Positions 63,766-64,000 of a stretch of 64,000 nucleotides of DNA are shown one piece after another (position 1 is the stretch's first letter; each line of letters starts with the position of its first letter). Source of the DNA: Pantoea eucrina (GTDB taxonomy: Bacteria; Pseudomonadota; Gammaproteobacteria; Enterobacterales; Enterobacteriaceae); NCBI RefSeq assembly GCF_001691555.1, contig NZ_MAYN01000008.1, positions 2,528,766 through 2,592,765 on the forward strand, written 5' to 3'. The notes under the pieces are model-generated. The model saw only the letters and a list, made by a program, of their open reading frames with translations. It did not search any database and was not told the DNA's origin. Both the position numbers and the translations under genes were made by a program.

Positions 63766-64000
63766 ACTTTCTCTACCTCCGGGCGGCCCAGGATACCGGT
63801 TGGCATCACCAGCAATACCACGATCAGCAGCGCAAAGGAGACCACATCTTTATATTCCGTCGAGAGGTAAGCTGACGTCAGCGCTTCCGCAATGCCGAGT
63901 ACCAGTCCGCCAATCATGGCGCCCGGAATACTGCCGATACCGCCCAGCACCGCTGCAGTAAATGCTTTCATGCCGGCCATAAAGCCGATAAACGGGTTGA
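63762..64000 (-). CDS. livH: Branched-chain amino acid ABC transporter permease LivH (5' part outside window)
   Basis: Only the C-terminal 79 residues are in the window, ending [14 protein letters not shown], almost identical to E. coli LivH; the frame is open to the window edge through [11 protein letters not shown]. The protein is the second LIV-I permease. The binding-protein gene livK or livJ should lie beyond the right edge. Confidence 0.93.
   Translation of the reverse strand, partial: NPFIGFMAGMKAFTAAVLGGIGSIPGAMIGGLVLGIAEALTSAYLSTEYKDVVSFALLIVVLLVMPTGILGRPEVEKV

Overview
The window looks like chromosome from an enterobacterium of the Erwiniaceae, most likely Pantoea or a close relative such as Mixta or Erwinia. 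Nearly every gene has a recognisable Escherichia coli counterpart of nearly equal length, but the gene order is a mosaic of E. coli segments. Genus is an inference from gene content and style; no rRNA or other typing gene is present.

Layout. 1-6540: the end of an AraC regulator, the aerotaxis receptor aer, murQ-murP (N-acetylmuramate recycling) and gltP. 7120-11227: the acetate operon acs-yjcH-actP. 11254-11661: first palindromic repeat array. 11671-17626: yfaZ, a CidA/LrgA-LrgB pair with a divergent LysR regulator, yjcE and ghxP. 17851-18404: second repeat array. 18412-20627: a glutathione S-transferase, soxR/soxS with a textbook SoxR operator, and yjcB. 20680 to about 25000: an AT-rich accessory insert between yjcB and ssb, holding a TupA-like ATP-grasp protein, a polysaccharide flippase, an orphan IS3 OrfA-like DNA-binding protein and over 1 kb of structured non-coding DNA. 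25040-36072: ssb/uvrA (shared LexA box), a YahK-like alcohol dehydrogenase, yjbR-yjbQ, tyrB, a YitT protein, an Lrp-type regulator, dnaB and qorA; alr is missing between dnaB and tyrB. 36254-49310: pspG, dusA, a TraF-like outer-membrane protein, zur, yjbJ, dinF, lexA, dgkA, plsB, ubiA, ubiC, psiE and yjbB. 49321-50235: third and largest repeat array. 50238-64000: gntU-gntK-gntR, the RyhB small RNA, ggt, yhhA, ugpBAECQ and livHMGF (livH cut by the window end).

How the parts work together. Acetate scavenging (acs, actP), glutamate and branched-chain amino acid uptake (gltP, livHMGF), glycerophosphodiester uptake (ugp), gluconate uptake and phosphorylation (gnt) and cell-wall sugar recycling (murQP) make this a nutrient-scavenging region. 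Stress control is unusually visible: LexA boxes (lexA, uvrA/ssb), a SoxR operator, a sigma-54 promoter (pspG), a sigma-28 promoter (aer), a PurR box (ghxP), a GntR operator (gntK), a Pho box (ugpB), CRP sites (psiE, yjcB) and a Fur box driving ryhB.

The least explained features are the three arrays of palindromic repeats, which share a CATTAATG core and sit at or next to places where E. coli gene order breaks, and the accessory insert with its domesticated-looking transposase fragment. Coordinates of genes rest on translated reading frames and similarity recalled from known families; no database search was run.
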